DNA of 43,014 nt, from the NCBI GenBank assembly GCA_964634685.1, contig CAZWLD010000015.1:1-43014 (forward strand). The letters run 5' to 3'. Below are positions 15,905 through 23,867 of the stretch, piece by piece. A model generated the notes under the pieces. It was not told the DNA's origin, did not search any database, and worked only from the letters and a program-made list of their open reading frames with translations. This DNA comes from CAZWLD01 sp964634685. Lineage in GTDB: Bacteria; Bacillota_I; Bacilli_A; Acholeplasmatales; JAEDCM01. A program made the translations under genes and the position numbers. Each line of letters begins with the position of its first letter. The first letter of the stretch is position 1.

Positions 15905-17152
15905 ATGAAGCTTGTTTATAAATTTCAATATAAACCGAATAAAAAGAATTCTATTTTATTATCTAGTATGACTTATGCCTCAGCTAGATTGTTTAATGTT
16001 GGAAATTATGAGCGGCACAATTATAAAGAACTTGGTTTTGATGAGATGCCTGATTGGTATGACCAAAAGAAACGATTAAAGGATAATCAATGGTTCAAGG
16101 CTTTACCAGCGCAAACAAGTCAAGATATATTACAAAGACTTGACGAGGGCTGGAAAAGCTATCTTAAGCTTCTTAAAACTAAGGGTATCGTAAATCCTGA
16201 ACCGCCATACTATAAACCTAAGGGAGGACATTTTAACATTAAATATTTGAATAATTCCTTTAAAATAGTAGGCAATAGGATAAGATTTATGATATCAAAG
16301 AATGAAAAGGAATTTTTGAAAAGCAAATTTAATCTTGAATACGATTATTTTTACATCAAGCTAAAAAAGGAAATAGCAAACATAAAGCAAATCGAATTCA
16401 GATATGTAAATGATAGCTTATATGATGTATTTATTGTTTATGAGGTTAGTGATAATGAGGAATATCTAGTTGGAGATAGATATATAAGTATTGACTTAGG
16501 TATAAATAATCTTGCGACAATTTATGATAATAAAGGGAAATGCTTTATCATCTCAGGAAACTCATATCTAAATACTTTATTTTATTACAATAAGAGAATT
16601 GCACATTATCAATCAATATTAACCATGCAAACGAAGAGTGAAAAGTCAAAATCTAAAAGATTAAATAAGCTTTACAAAAAGAAAAAGAACATTATTTCCT
16701 ATATACTTCACAAAGCCACAAGAATCATTGTGAAGTATTGCCGTGAAAATAATGTTTCCAATGTAATAATTGGGGATATAACGGGAATAAGGGAGGATAA
16801 TGATAAAGGTCCTAAAGTCAACCAAAAGCTGCATTCTTTACCTTATCAGGAATTCTATCAGAATTTAAGCTACAAATTAAAACTAATTGGGATAAAATTA
16901 ATCTATCAAAATGAGGCTTTCACCTCATCATGTCCACTTGATTCAGTTAATTATTCTAAAGAATATCAAACAAAGGGAAGAATTAAAAGAGGATTATTTA
17001 AGGACAAAGGTATTATTTACAATTCAGATTGTGTTGGAGCTTATAATATTATGAGAAAATATAAGCTTCAAAATGATAAAGAGATAACTATGCTAAAAGC
17101 AAATTTATCAAATCCTAAAAAAATAAGTATCTGTGTAACTAGTTCATACTAG
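15905..17152 (+). CDS. tnpB: TnpB, RNA-guided endonuclease of the IS605 element
   Basis: 415 aa, near the usual TnpB length. The RuvC-like core shows RuvC-I with D197 (SIDLGINNLATIYD) and RuvC-III with D375 (NSDCVGAYNIMRK). The segment where RuvC-II normally carries its Glu (xxxED) reads VIIGDITGIRED (287-298), so the canonical Glu is not in place. The zinc-finger region (338-375) keeps only two Cys (SSCP, SDC). TnpB uses the omega-RNA from the element's right end to cut DNA matching the flank, which helps retain the element. A GGAG lies about 8 nt before ATG 15905. Activity is uncertain because of the RuvC-II change. Confidence 0.92.
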   Translation: MKLVYKFQYKPNKKNSILLSSMTYASARLFNVGNYERHNYKELGFDEMPDWYDQKKRLKDNQWFKALPAQTSQDILQRLDEGWKSYLKLLKTKGIVNPEPPYYKPKGGHFNIKYLNNSFKIVGNRIRFMISKNEKEFLKSKFNLEYDYFYIKLKKEIANIKQIEFRYVNDSLYDVFIVYEVSDNEEYLVGDRYISIDLGINNLATIYDNKGKCFIISGNSYLNTLFYYNKRIAHYQSILTMQTKSEKSKSKRLNKLYKKKKNIISYILHKATRIIVKYCRENNVSNVIIGDITGIREDNDKGPKVNQKLHSLPYQEFYQNLSYKLKLIGIKLIYQNEAFTSSCPLDSVNYSKEYQTKGRIKRGLFKDKGIIYNSDCVGAYNIMRKYKLQNDKEITMLKANLSNPKKISICVTSSY

Positions 17153-17239
17153 TAGCAGTATTGGGCTGGAACAGTCCGGATGGTAGTAATCGTAAGATTA
17201 TGACATCGATGCTCGGTAAATTATTTCCGAGTAGTTCAC
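17153..17239 (+). ncRNA. Predicted omega-RNA (reRNA) scaffold at the IS605 right end
   Basis: Between the tnpB stop and the right tip the sequence folds into consecutive hairpins. These are GGGCTG/CAGTCC (17164-17178), TAATC-GTAA-GATTA with a GNRA-type tetraloop (17187-17200), and CTCGG/CCGAG (17212-17231). It ends in GTAGTTCAC, a right end common to tnpB elements. The RNA probably begins inside the tnpB 3' end and continues past 17239, where the flanking bases (CCATCAATTTTCTCCC) would serve as guide. Confidence 0.7.
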
Positions 17240-18459
17240 CCATCAATTTTCTCCCATTCTATAATTTTTCTAAGGTATGGATCAGCCCCATATTTACCTT
17301 CAAGATATTGCTTATCAAACCTTGCATCCTTTCTAACTGATTCACCTTTCTCATTCTTAAACTCTACTAACGAATATAGCTTAGAATTTTGTGAATTCCC
17401 CTTTGCCACAAACCAAATCTCATCCCTACGAAACACATCACTGTTCATAGTAGATAAATCATGAGATGTGAATATTAGCTGCGCTTTATGTCTATTAATG
17501 TTCATATCATTAAACATCATAATAATATGACGTAACAATACCGGGTGAATCTTTGCATCCAATTCATCAATTATTAACACAGTTCCCGTAAGCAAACTTT
17601 TTACAATAAACGGAAGCAATCCAAACAATTTCTTTGTTCCACTGGATTCATCAGATAAACTGAGCTCTATTTCTTCTTGATTTACACAATGTTTAGTAAA
17701 AACTTCTATTTTATTGTCATCATTTTCTTCTACCCTGAAATCAACGATATCCAAATCCATTTCTTGAATCATTTCAAGCATCAAATGTTTAACATCATCG
17801 GATTCAGATATAGCCATTCTAATTTCTTGAATTGGATTACCATAATTCAAGAAATTCACTCCAAACTGAAACCAATTAATCACATCCCTGACAACTGCAT
17901 TTTCCTTATGTGTAATACCCAAATAAGAAAGCAATGTAAGTGTTCTAGACAGATCATCACTAACTTTCAGCTTCATAAAATCGCCTTTTAATTCAATACT
18001 TTTATCATCTCTTATGTATAATGAAGAGCGCCTTCCAGTCTCAAGCTTTACTCGATCCAAACTCTCATATACAACTACATCACGCTTTACATGTAGAATA
18101 TATCTATACTCAGCATAATCTGTACGAAAAAACAATTCAAATTCTGTCGGTTCATTCTTTCTTTCTGAAAAGGCAAATGGCTCTATAACAATTCTTTTTT
18201 GGATAAAAGCCTTATCTTCATTATTTTCTGTCGCATACAACGGGCGTAATACTTTTGAAACCAATGTGTTCAATGCTTCAAGAACATTGGATTTACCTCC
18301 ACCATTAGGACCGTAAATGGCTGATACCGGTAAATATATTTCACCATCTTTATCTTTGATTATTCTATCTTCATGCTCTTTAATTGCAGTTGCCTGCATA
18401 TCAAAGGTAATCACATCTCTAATACTCTTATAATTCTTCACAGTGAACTGACATAACAT
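17236..18459 (-). CDS. rloA: RloA, AAA-type ATPase of an AbiL/RloAB defence system
   Basis: 407-aa P-loop ATPase of the ABC/SMC-like AAA_15/AAA_21 kind. Walker A is GPNGGGKS (50-57), the signature LSDESSGT (268-275), Walker B VLIIDELD (294-301) and the H-loop TSHD (331-334). The C-terminus KQYLEGKYGADPYL is typical of RloA. Paired with rloB it forms the AbiLi/AbiLii-type abortive infection or anti-phage module. ATG 18459 has GGAGGG at good distance and a promoter follows the SigA pattern. The stop codon TGA (17238-17236) and part of the last Gly codon come from the inserted IS605 right end. Before insertion the gene would have ended at the same residue, or one substitution away. Confidence 0.93.
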   Translation of the reverse strand: MLCQFTVKNYKSIRDVITFDMQATAIKEHEDRIIKDKDGEIYLPVSAIYGPNGGGKSNVLEALNTLVSKVLRPLYATENNEDKAFIQKRIVIEPFAFSERKNEPTEFELFFRTDYAEYRYILHVKRDVVVYESLDRVKLETGRRSSLYIRDDKSIELKGDFMKLKVSDDLSRTLTLLSYLGITHKENAVVRDVINWFQFGVNFLNYGNPIQEIRMAISESDDVKHLMLEMIQEMDLDIVDFRVEENDDNKIEVFTKHCVNQEEIELSLSDESSGTKKLFGLLPFIVKSLLTGTVLIIDELDAKIHPVLLRHIIMMFNDMNINRHKAQLIFTSHDLSTMNSDVFRRDEIWFVAKGNSQNSKLYSLVEFKNEKGESVRKDARFDKQYLEGKYGADPYLRKIIEWEKIDG

Positions 18460-18484
18460 ATCTTTTACCCTCCATTCTAATTAT

Positions 18485-18512
18485 ATTATACTCTATATTT
18501 CTATTTTTACAA
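18485..18512 (-). promoter_or_regulatory. SigA-type promoter of the rloA/rloB operon
   Basis: The minus strand reads TTGTAA, a 16-bp spacer, then TATAAT, ending about 25 nt before the rloA start. A 7-bp inverted repeat (TGAGAAA / TTTCTCA, about 18521-18535) lies just upstream of the -35 and might be an operator. Confidence 0.65.
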
Positions 18513-18637
18513 CATATATTTGAGAAAATTTCTCATATTTTAACTCCAAAATGTAAATATTGTTTTTTTAAAGAAATACCAATGAGGCTTAAATAACGCA
18601 GAAGTCTTTTTATTATATATCTTCTCTATAATACTAT

Positions 18638-18696
18638 ATAAAGAAAAAAATCTATCTTCCATTATAAAGAAAATAGATTTCCAATTATTATTTATT
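18638..18696. repeat. 59-bp direct repeat, copy 2, containing the spoIIQ terminator
   Basis: Perfect match to 14513-14571. It spans the last two codons and stop of spoIIQ and a terminator hairpin (18648-18680: AAATCTAT / ATAGATTT, 12-bp stem with one mismatch) with a T-rich tract on the minus strand. This is the copy still attached to an intact gene. Confidence 0.93.
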
Positions 18697-19365
18697 ATTT
18701 GTATCTGAAACAAGCTCCGTCAATTCCTTATTATATGAAATTATCGGATTAACAAAAACATTATCCTTTAAAAGCTCTAAATGAACATGAACACCAGCCG
18801 TTGCGTCAGATAAGGAGTTACCTGCAACGCCAATTTTGGCTCCAGATTTCACATAATCGCCAATATTGACACTAACCTCACTTAAGGCCGAATATCGGCT
18901 TACAACGCCATTATCATGCTGAATTACGACAATACGTCCATCCATTGCATCCTCTGTAACATCAATAACCTCGCCCGAATAAACAGCCAAGCAATCAAAA
19001 GCGGTATTATCCGGCCTAGCATAGCTTACTCCTTTACTCTCAGCATAATAGTTTGCCGCAACCATTACGGCCTTTGATAAGGTCTCTGGGTCATCAATAT
19101 TAAAATAATACCTAACAATTTCATAATCACCATCAATAGGTAAAATCATTTTTTCATAGACAACAGGAGGCAATGTCACTTTTTCAGTTGTTGTTGAGGT
19201 CGTAGTTCCTTCGGTTGTTGAATTTGTATTAGCGACCTTACTAGATTTATCGCCTTTTGCTAGTAATGATATTCCTAAAACCGTTCCTAAAACTAAAACC
19301 ACAACACCAATAAAGATAAATAGCTCTTTTTTTTCATTAAAGAAGCTTTTAATATTTTCCTTCAT
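18688..19365 (-). CDS. spoIIQ: SpoIIQ-like sporulation membrane protein (LytM/M23 fold)
   Basis: 225 aa: short cytoplasmic N-terminus, one membrane segment (about 16-36), a Ser/Thr-rich linker (about 45-62) and a LytM (M23) domain to the C-terminus. SpoIIQ in the forespore membrane pairs with SpoIIIAH across the intermembrane space during engulfment. The M23 HxH motif is present (VHVHLEL). At the first metal site the His of HxxxD is replaced (NTAFD), so peptidase activity is doubtful, as in B. subtilis SpoIIQ. GAGGTG precedes ATG 19365. It lies after a DUF1146 gene, as around the atp-spoIID-spoIIQ region of Bacillus, and has a SigF-like promoter. Confidence 0.88.
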   Translation of the reverse strand: MKENIKSFFNEKKELFIFIGVVVLVLGTVLGISLLAKGDKSSKVANTNSTTEGTTTSTTTEKVTLPPVVYEKMILPIDGDYEIVRYYFNIDDPETLSKAVMVAANYYAESKGVSYARPDNTAFDCLAVYSGEVIDVTEDAMDGRIVVIQHDNGVVSRYSALSEVSVNIGDYVKSGAKIGVAGNSLSDATAGVHVHLELLKDNVFVNPIISYNKELTELVSDTNNK

Positions 19366-19384
19366 TATTAATTCACCTCAACAA

Positions 19385-19413
19385 TAGTATTAACAACGAA
19401 GAAAAATCTATAC
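19385..19413 (-). promoter_or_regulatory. SigF-like promoter of spoIIQ
   Basis: The minus strand reads GTATA (19409-19413), a 14-bp spacer, then GTTAATACTA (19385-19394). This matches the SigF consensus (GYwTA, about 15 bp, GGnRAnAHTR) except for one base. The same arrangement occurs upstream of spoIIR (28766-28794). Confidence 0.6.
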
Positions 19414-19607
19414 TAAAAAAGGGAAAAAATTCTTTCAACAGCCTGCGTTAATAATTCAGCGATTAAAATCGTTCCTAAAATGTAGGCACACCTAATTTGC
19501 CAAATAGCTCCCTTTTCAAATTTATGCTCAATATGCAAAGCCATTAGAATTTTAAAAACAATCGGAATAAACAATAAAAATACGGCAACATAAATATATT
19601 TTTCCAT
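19413..19607 (-). CDS. DUF1146 family small membrane protein
   Basis: 64 aa with two predicted membrane helices (about 3-24 and 41-60) separated by a short polar loop (HIEHKFEKGAIWQIR). Its length, topology and position right after the ATP synthase operon match the DUF1146 family (YwzB in Bacillus). Function is unknown. AAAGGATG precedes ATG 19607. It follows the atpC terminator by 20 nt, with no distinct promoter seen, so it may rely on read-through. Confidence 0.8.
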   Translation of the reverse strand: MEKYIYVAVFLLFIPIVFKILMALHIEHKFEKGAIWQIRCAYILGTILIAELLTQAVERIFSLF

Positions 19608-19627
19608 AATAACATCCTTTCAAAAAA

Positions 19628-19647
19628 GCTAGAGAAAAATCTCTAGC
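19628..19647 (-). terminator. Terminator of the rpiB-upp-atp operon
   Basis: GCTAGAG / CTCTAGC stem with a 6-nt loop and a T6 tract on the minus strand, 8 nt after the atpC stop. Confidence 0.9.
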
Positions 19648-19654
19648 CTTGATT

Positions 19655-20044
19655 CTATAAATGACCTGCGCGGCTCTTTTTGATACTATCCGCAAGATCC
19701 TTTTCCATTTCTGTATTAACAACGTTTTTGCGCTTGTTTTCTTCAAGACGCTCTTTTCGAACGGCATTTAAATGCGTTAATGCACTTTCAGAGGTTTCAC
19801 CAATATGAGCTTCTCCCGCTAAAACATTGATCAAATTATCGCTATACTCTAAAACACCATTAATTACCACAACATAGTATTCCATTTTTTCACGAACTAA
19901 TTTAATATATCCTAAGGAAATAACACTAATAATGGGAAGGCAATTCTTCATTATGGCAAATTCGCCATCCTGATTGTGCACAACAACATAATCAACATCC
20001 TCATTATAGAGCTGACCTTGATGAGTTGAGACAATAATCTTCAT
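19655..20044 (-). CDS. atpC: ATP synthase F1 epsilon subunit
   Basis: 129 aa. An N-terminal beta-sandwich (about 1-85, with VVHNQDGEFAIMKNCLPIISVIS in the usual place) and a C-terminal helical part give the standard two-domain epsilon. It sits in the central stalk with gamma and can inhibit ATP hydrolysis. It is the last gene of the operon, one base after the atpD stop, with a terminator downstream. Confidence 0.93.
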   Translation of the reverse strand: MKIIVSTHQGQLYNEDVDYVVVHNQDGEFAIMKNCLPIISVISLGYIKLVREKMEYYVVVINGVLEYSDNLINVLAGEAHIGETSESALTHLNAVRKERLEENKRKNVVNTEMEKDLADSIKKSRAGHL

Positions 20045-20045
20045 C

Positions 20046-21458
20046 TTATTCCCCCATTATCTTTTTAGCTTTAGCAATAGCATCATCAATCGTTCCGACC
20101 AAACGGAAGGCATCCTCTGGAAGATCATCATGAAGACCGTCTAAAATTTCTTTAAATCCACGAACGGTTTCAGAAACCGGAACATATGAGCCTGGTTGAC
20201 CAGTGAATTGCTCCGCAACATGGAAATTTTGCGATAAGAATAATTTTATACGACGAGCTCGATGAACAACAAGCTTATCCTCATCACTTAATTCATCCAT
20301 ACCTAAAATAGCAATGATATCAAGCAATTCATTATATCTTTGCATGGTTTGTTGAACGCGACGAGCTACTGTATAATGCTCTTCTCCAACAATTTCTTTC
20401 GATAAAGCTCTTGATGATGAAGCTAGAGGGTCAACGGCTGGATAAATACCTTCCTCGGCGATTTTACGACTAAGATTAGTTGTTGCATCTAGGTGGGCAA
20501 AGGTTGTTGCTGGAGCTGGGTCAGTATAGTCATCAGCTGGAACATATACAGCCTGAATGGAAGTAATTGAACCATTCTTAGTTGAAGTAATTCTTTCCTG
20601 AAGAGTACCCATTTCCGTCGCAAGGGTTGGTTGATAACCAACAGCTGAAGGCATACGACCTAATAACGCTGATACTTCGGATCCTGCTTGGGTAAAACGG
20701 AAAATATTATCGATAAATAATAATACATCTTGATGCTCTTTATCACGGAAATGCTCAGCCATTGTTAAGCCTGTTAAAGCAACACGCATACGAGCACCTG
20801 GAGACTCATTCATTTGTCCGAAAACCATCGCTGTTTTCTTAATTACTCCTGATTCTGTCATTTCATTGTAAAGGTCATTACCTTCACGAGTACGCTCACC
20901 AACACCCGCAAAAACGGAGATACCACCATGCTCTTGGGCTATATTATTAATTAATTCTTGAATTAATACGGTTTTTCCAACACCGGCACCACCGAATAAA
21001 CCAATTTTTCCACCCTTAATATATGGGGCTAAAAGGTCAATAACCTTGATACCAGTTTCAAGAATTTCGACCTCTGTTGATAACTCATCAAATGAAGGAG
21101 CATTCCGATGAATTGGCATTTTCTCACATTCTTCGATTTGTCCTTTATTATCAACAGTCTGACCCAAGACATTGAAGATACGACCTAACGTTTTTTCACC
21201 AACAGGCACCGAAATTGGCTTTCCAGTATCTAATACCTTCATTCCTCTTCTTAATCCATCGGTAGAATCCATTGCAATTGTACGAACAACCCCATCACCA
21301 GTATGAAGAGCAACCTCTAATACTAGGTCAATAGCAATACCTTCATTTTCTTCACTAGTATATTTAATTTCAAGTGCATTGTAAATTGCTGGAAGCTCCC
21401 TATCAAATCGAACATCAACGACTGGCCCAACAACCTGCACTACTTTTCCATAATTCAT
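20046..21458 (-). CDS. atpD: ATP synthase F1 beta subunit
   Basis: 470-aa catalytic subunit. Walker A is GGAGVGKTV; the catalytic Glu/Arg region GERTREGNDLY follows, and Walker B is VLLFIDNIFRF. The beta signature PAVDPLASSSRAL is present. It is complete, in the conserved order atpA-atpG-atpD-atpC, 11 nt after atpG. Confidence 0.98.
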   Translation of the reverse strand: MNYGKVVQVVGPVVDVRFDRELPAIYNALEIKYTSEENEGIAIDLVLEVALHTGDGVVRTIAMDSTDGLRRGMKVLDTGKPISVPVGEKTLGRIFNVLGQTVDNKGQIEECEKMPIHRNAPSFDELSTEVEILETGIKVIDLLAPYIKGGKIGLFGGAGVGKTVLIQELINNIAQEHGGISVFAGVGERTREGNDLYNEMTESGVIKKTAMVFGQMNESPGARMRVALTGLTMAEHFRDKEHQDVLLFIDNIFRFTQAGSEVSALLGRMPSAVGYQPTLATEMGTLQERITSTKNGSITSIQAVYVPADDYTDPAPATTFAHLDATTNLSRKIAEEGIYPAVDPLASSSRALSKEIVGEEHYTVARRVQQTMQRYNELLDIIAILGMDELSDEDKLVVHRARRIKLFLSQNFHVAEQFTGQPGSYVPVSETVRGFKEILDGLHDDLPEDAFRLVGTIDDAIAKAKKIMGE

Positions 21459-21469
21459 AATTATTCCTC

Positions 21470-22336
21470 CTATGAAACCGCTTTGGCCCCACCAACAATA
21501 TCAATTAATTCTTTGGTAATAGCGGCTTGACGACTGCGATTATAAACTAATCGTAAGGTCTCTATAAATGTTTCTGCATTATCAGTCGCATTCTTCATAG
21601 CCGTCATACGAGCTGAATGCTCACTAGCCTTAGCATCAAGAATTAACCCATAAAGCATATTCTCAACATACATTGGTAAAATCATATTTAAAGATTTTTC
21701 AATGCCTTGATCAAATTCATATTCTGTAACCATCTCTTTTTTACCTTCAACGCCAGAAATCGGAAGAATTTGTTTTATGGTTACATTCTGGGTTAGGGTA
21801 TTAACATAATGATTGTAAATAACAACCAATGAGTCAATTTCTCCACTCTCATATAAATTAATTAACGATCTACCAAATTCTGCAATATCAATAAATGCCA
21901 CATCATCACGAACAAAGGTAGGATCGGAATTTAGCAAAGTATAGCCTTTTTTCTTACAATAAGCATAGCCTTGGGTTCCAATAACCCCAACTACATAATC
22001 ATCAGATGAATAGTTTTTTTTCGTTATTTCTTGGGTCAATGCTTTTAAAACATTACTGTTATACGGTCCTGCTAAACCTCGGTCAGAGGTAATAATAATA
22101 TATCCAACCTTTTTTATTTCGCGGTTATTTATCATCGGATGCTCAAACTTTTCTCCTGATGAGACAATATTTGATAATACATCATCTAATTGCTTCATAA
22201 AGGCTTTATAATCTGAATATGTTTTTTCCGCCCTTCGGAGCTTCGATGCCGAAACCATATTCATAGCCTTCGTAATTTGCGCTGTTTTTTGTGTTGAAGT
22301 CATACGCAATTTAACTTCACGAAGCGAATTACTCAT
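21470..22336 (-). CDS. atpG: ATP synthase F1 gamma subunit
   Basis: 288-aa central-stalk rotor subunit. The N-terminal helix (LREVKLRMTSTQKTAQITKAMNMVSASKLRRAE) and the C-terminal helix (ARMTAMKNATDNAETFI...NRSRQAAITKELIDIVGGAKA) form the family coiled coil. A ribosome site AGGAGGTGG precedes the ATG. Confidence 0.97.
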   Translation of the reverse strand: MSNSLREVKLRMTSTQKTAQITKAMNMVSASKLRRAEKTYSDYKAFMKQLDDVLSNIVSSGEKFEHPMINNREIKKVGYIIITSDRGLAGPYNSNVLKALTQEITKKNYSSDDYVVGVIGTQGYAYCKKKGYTLLNSDPTFVRDDVAFIDIAEFGRSLINLYESGEIDSLVVIYNHYVNTLTQNVTIKQILPISGVEGKKEMVTEYEFDQGIEKSLNMILPMYVENMLYGLILDAKASEHSARMTAMKNATDNAETFIETLRLVYNRSRQAAITKELIDIVGGAKAVS

Positions 22337-22347
22337 AAATCCACCTC

Positions 22348-23856
22348 CTATGCAAATTTAGCCTTAAATGACTTGATACAAGAGGTCATTAATTCATCCT
22401 CTGGTAAACTCTTCGTTTGATTAATTATTTCAATTACCTTCATACCTTCTTCATTTGAAGCTAAATAACGATTTAATTCTTCTTCAAAGCGAAGAACATC
22501 ATCAACTGGAATATCATCTAAGAATCCATGGGTTAAAGCATATAAAATAACAACCTGATTTTCAACAGGAAGGGTTACATGTAAGCCTTGCTTCAAAACC
22601 TCAACTGTTCTTTTTCCTCTTTCAAGCTTAGCCTTAGTGGCTGAATCCAAATCGGAACCAAATTGAGAAAATGATTCAAGCTCTCGATAAGAAGCTAAAT
22701 CCAATCTTAAGGTTCCTGATACCTTTTTAATAGCCTTAATTTGTGCTGAACCACCAACACGAGATACTGATAATCCAGGATTAATAGCTGGCCTTACACC
22801 AGAATAGAATAAATCTGATTGAAGGAAGATTTGACCATCAGTAATGGAAATAACATTCGTTGGAATGTAAGCTGAAATATCTCCAGCTTGCGTTTCAATG
22901 ATAGGAAGAGCCGTAATACTTCCTCCTCCAAGCTCATCGCTAAGCTTAGCTGATCTTTCTAATAGTCTTGAATGAAGATAGAAAACATCTCCAGGGAAAG
23001 CCTCACGAGCAGGCGGACGACGTAATAATAATGCCAACTCACGATATGCAACCGCATGCTTTGATAAATCATCATAAACGATTAAAACATGCTTACCCTT
23101 GAACATAAACTCTTCAGCCATCGCAACTCCCGAATAAGGAGCTAAATATAATAAAGGTCCTGGTTTTGAAGCACTTGCACTAACAACAATTGTGTACTTC
23201 ATAGCACCGTATCTCTTTAATTGCTCAACAACACTCGAAACTGTTGATTCCTTTTGACCAATCGCTACATAGATACAAATAACATCCTTATCATGTTGAT
23301 TGATAATTGTATCAATCGCAATAGAAGTTTTTCCCGTTTGGCGGTCACCAATAATAAGCTCACGTTGTCCTCTTCCGATTGGAACTAAAGCATCAAGAAC
23401 CTTAATACCCGTTTGAAGAGGCTCACATACCGATTTACGTGACATAACTCCAGTTGCCTTAACATCAACAGGACGATAATTTGTGGCTTTAATTGGACCT
23501 TTTCCATCTAATGGTTGACCGAGGGGATTAACAACACGACCTAAAAAATCCTCTCCAACTGGGACCTCAAGAATACGGCCTGTACATTTAACCGTATCAC
23601 CTTCCTTGACACTATTAACATCGCCAAGTAAAATAGCACCAACGCGATCAGCTTCAAGATTTAAAACCAATCCATAAACATCATTAGGAAAGGCAAGAAG
23701 CTCACCGTGCATTGCTTTATCTAATCCATATACAATCGCGATACCATCACCAACACTAGTAACGGTACCTACTGTTTCGGTTTTTATATCCTTTTGATAA
23801 TTCTTAATTTGCTCTTTAATTAGGTTAGAAATTTCTGAAATATCAATTTTGCTCAT
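22348..23856 (-). CDS. atpA: ATP synthase F1 alpha subunit
   Basis: 502-aa non-catalytic nucleotide-binding subunit. The P-loop is GDRQTGKTS, and the alpha signature PAINPGLSVSRVGGSAQ is present. Length and motifs are standard. Spacing to atpH (11 nt) and atpG (11 nt) fits one transcript. Confidence 0.98.
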   Translation of the reverse strand: MSKIDISEISNLIKEQIKNYQKDIKTETVGTVTSVGDGIAIVYGLDKAMHGELLAFPNDVYGLVLNLEADRVGAILLGDVNSVKEGDTVKCTGRILEVPVGEDFLGRVVNPLGQPLDGKGPIKATNYRPVDVKATGVMSRKSVCEPLQTGIKVLDALVPIGRGQRELIIGDRQTGKTSIAIDTIINQHDKDVICIYVAIGQKESTVSSVVEQLKRYGAMKYTIVVSASASKPGPLLYLAPYSGVAMAEEFMFKGKHVLIVYDDLSKHAVAYRELALLLRRPPAREAFPGDVFYLHSRLLERSAKLSDELGGGSITALPIIETQAGDISAYIPTNVISITDGQIFLQSDLFYSGVRPAINPGLSVSRVGGSAQIKAIKKVSGTLRLDLASYRELESFSQFGSDLDSATKAKLERGKRTVEVLKQGLHVTLPVENQVVILYALTHGFLDDIPVDDVLRFEEELNRYLASNEEGMKVIEIINQTKSLPEDELMTSCIKSFKAKFA

Positions 23857-23867
23857 AAATTCACCTC

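Larger units (their letters stand above)
15294..17239 (+). mobile_element. IS200/IS605-family insertion sequence (tnpA + tnpB)
   Basis: 1946-bp element with a Y1 transposase gene, a TnpB gene and a typical right end (hairpin, then GTAGTTCAC). Boundaries come from reading-frame reconstruction. Removing 15294-17239, or equally 15295-17240, rejoins rloA and rloB in frame with overlapping stop and start codons. There is no target duplication and no terminal inverted repeat, as expected for this family. A subterminal hairpin lies near each end (15305-15329 and 17212-17231). Both genes read opposite to rloA/rloB. Confidence 0.88.
14572..18637. other. RloA/RloB (AbiL-type) defence cassette between spoIIQ and spoIIID
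   Basis: A 4.07-kb block bounded by 59-bp direct repeats. It contains rloA, an IS605-family element and rloB, and no integrase or other recombinase. Without the 1946-bp insertion sequence the cassette would be about 2.1 kb, just two genes with their own promoter. The flanking genes spoIIQ and spoIIID are normally neighbours in related Firmicutes, so the block is an acquired insertion (inference from synteny and repeats). Confidence 0.8.

Noticed and set aside
14513..18696. The 59-bp repeats as part of a CRISPR array
   Set aside because: Only two copies, 4.1 kb apart, with genes between, and a terminator hairpin that explains the palindrome.
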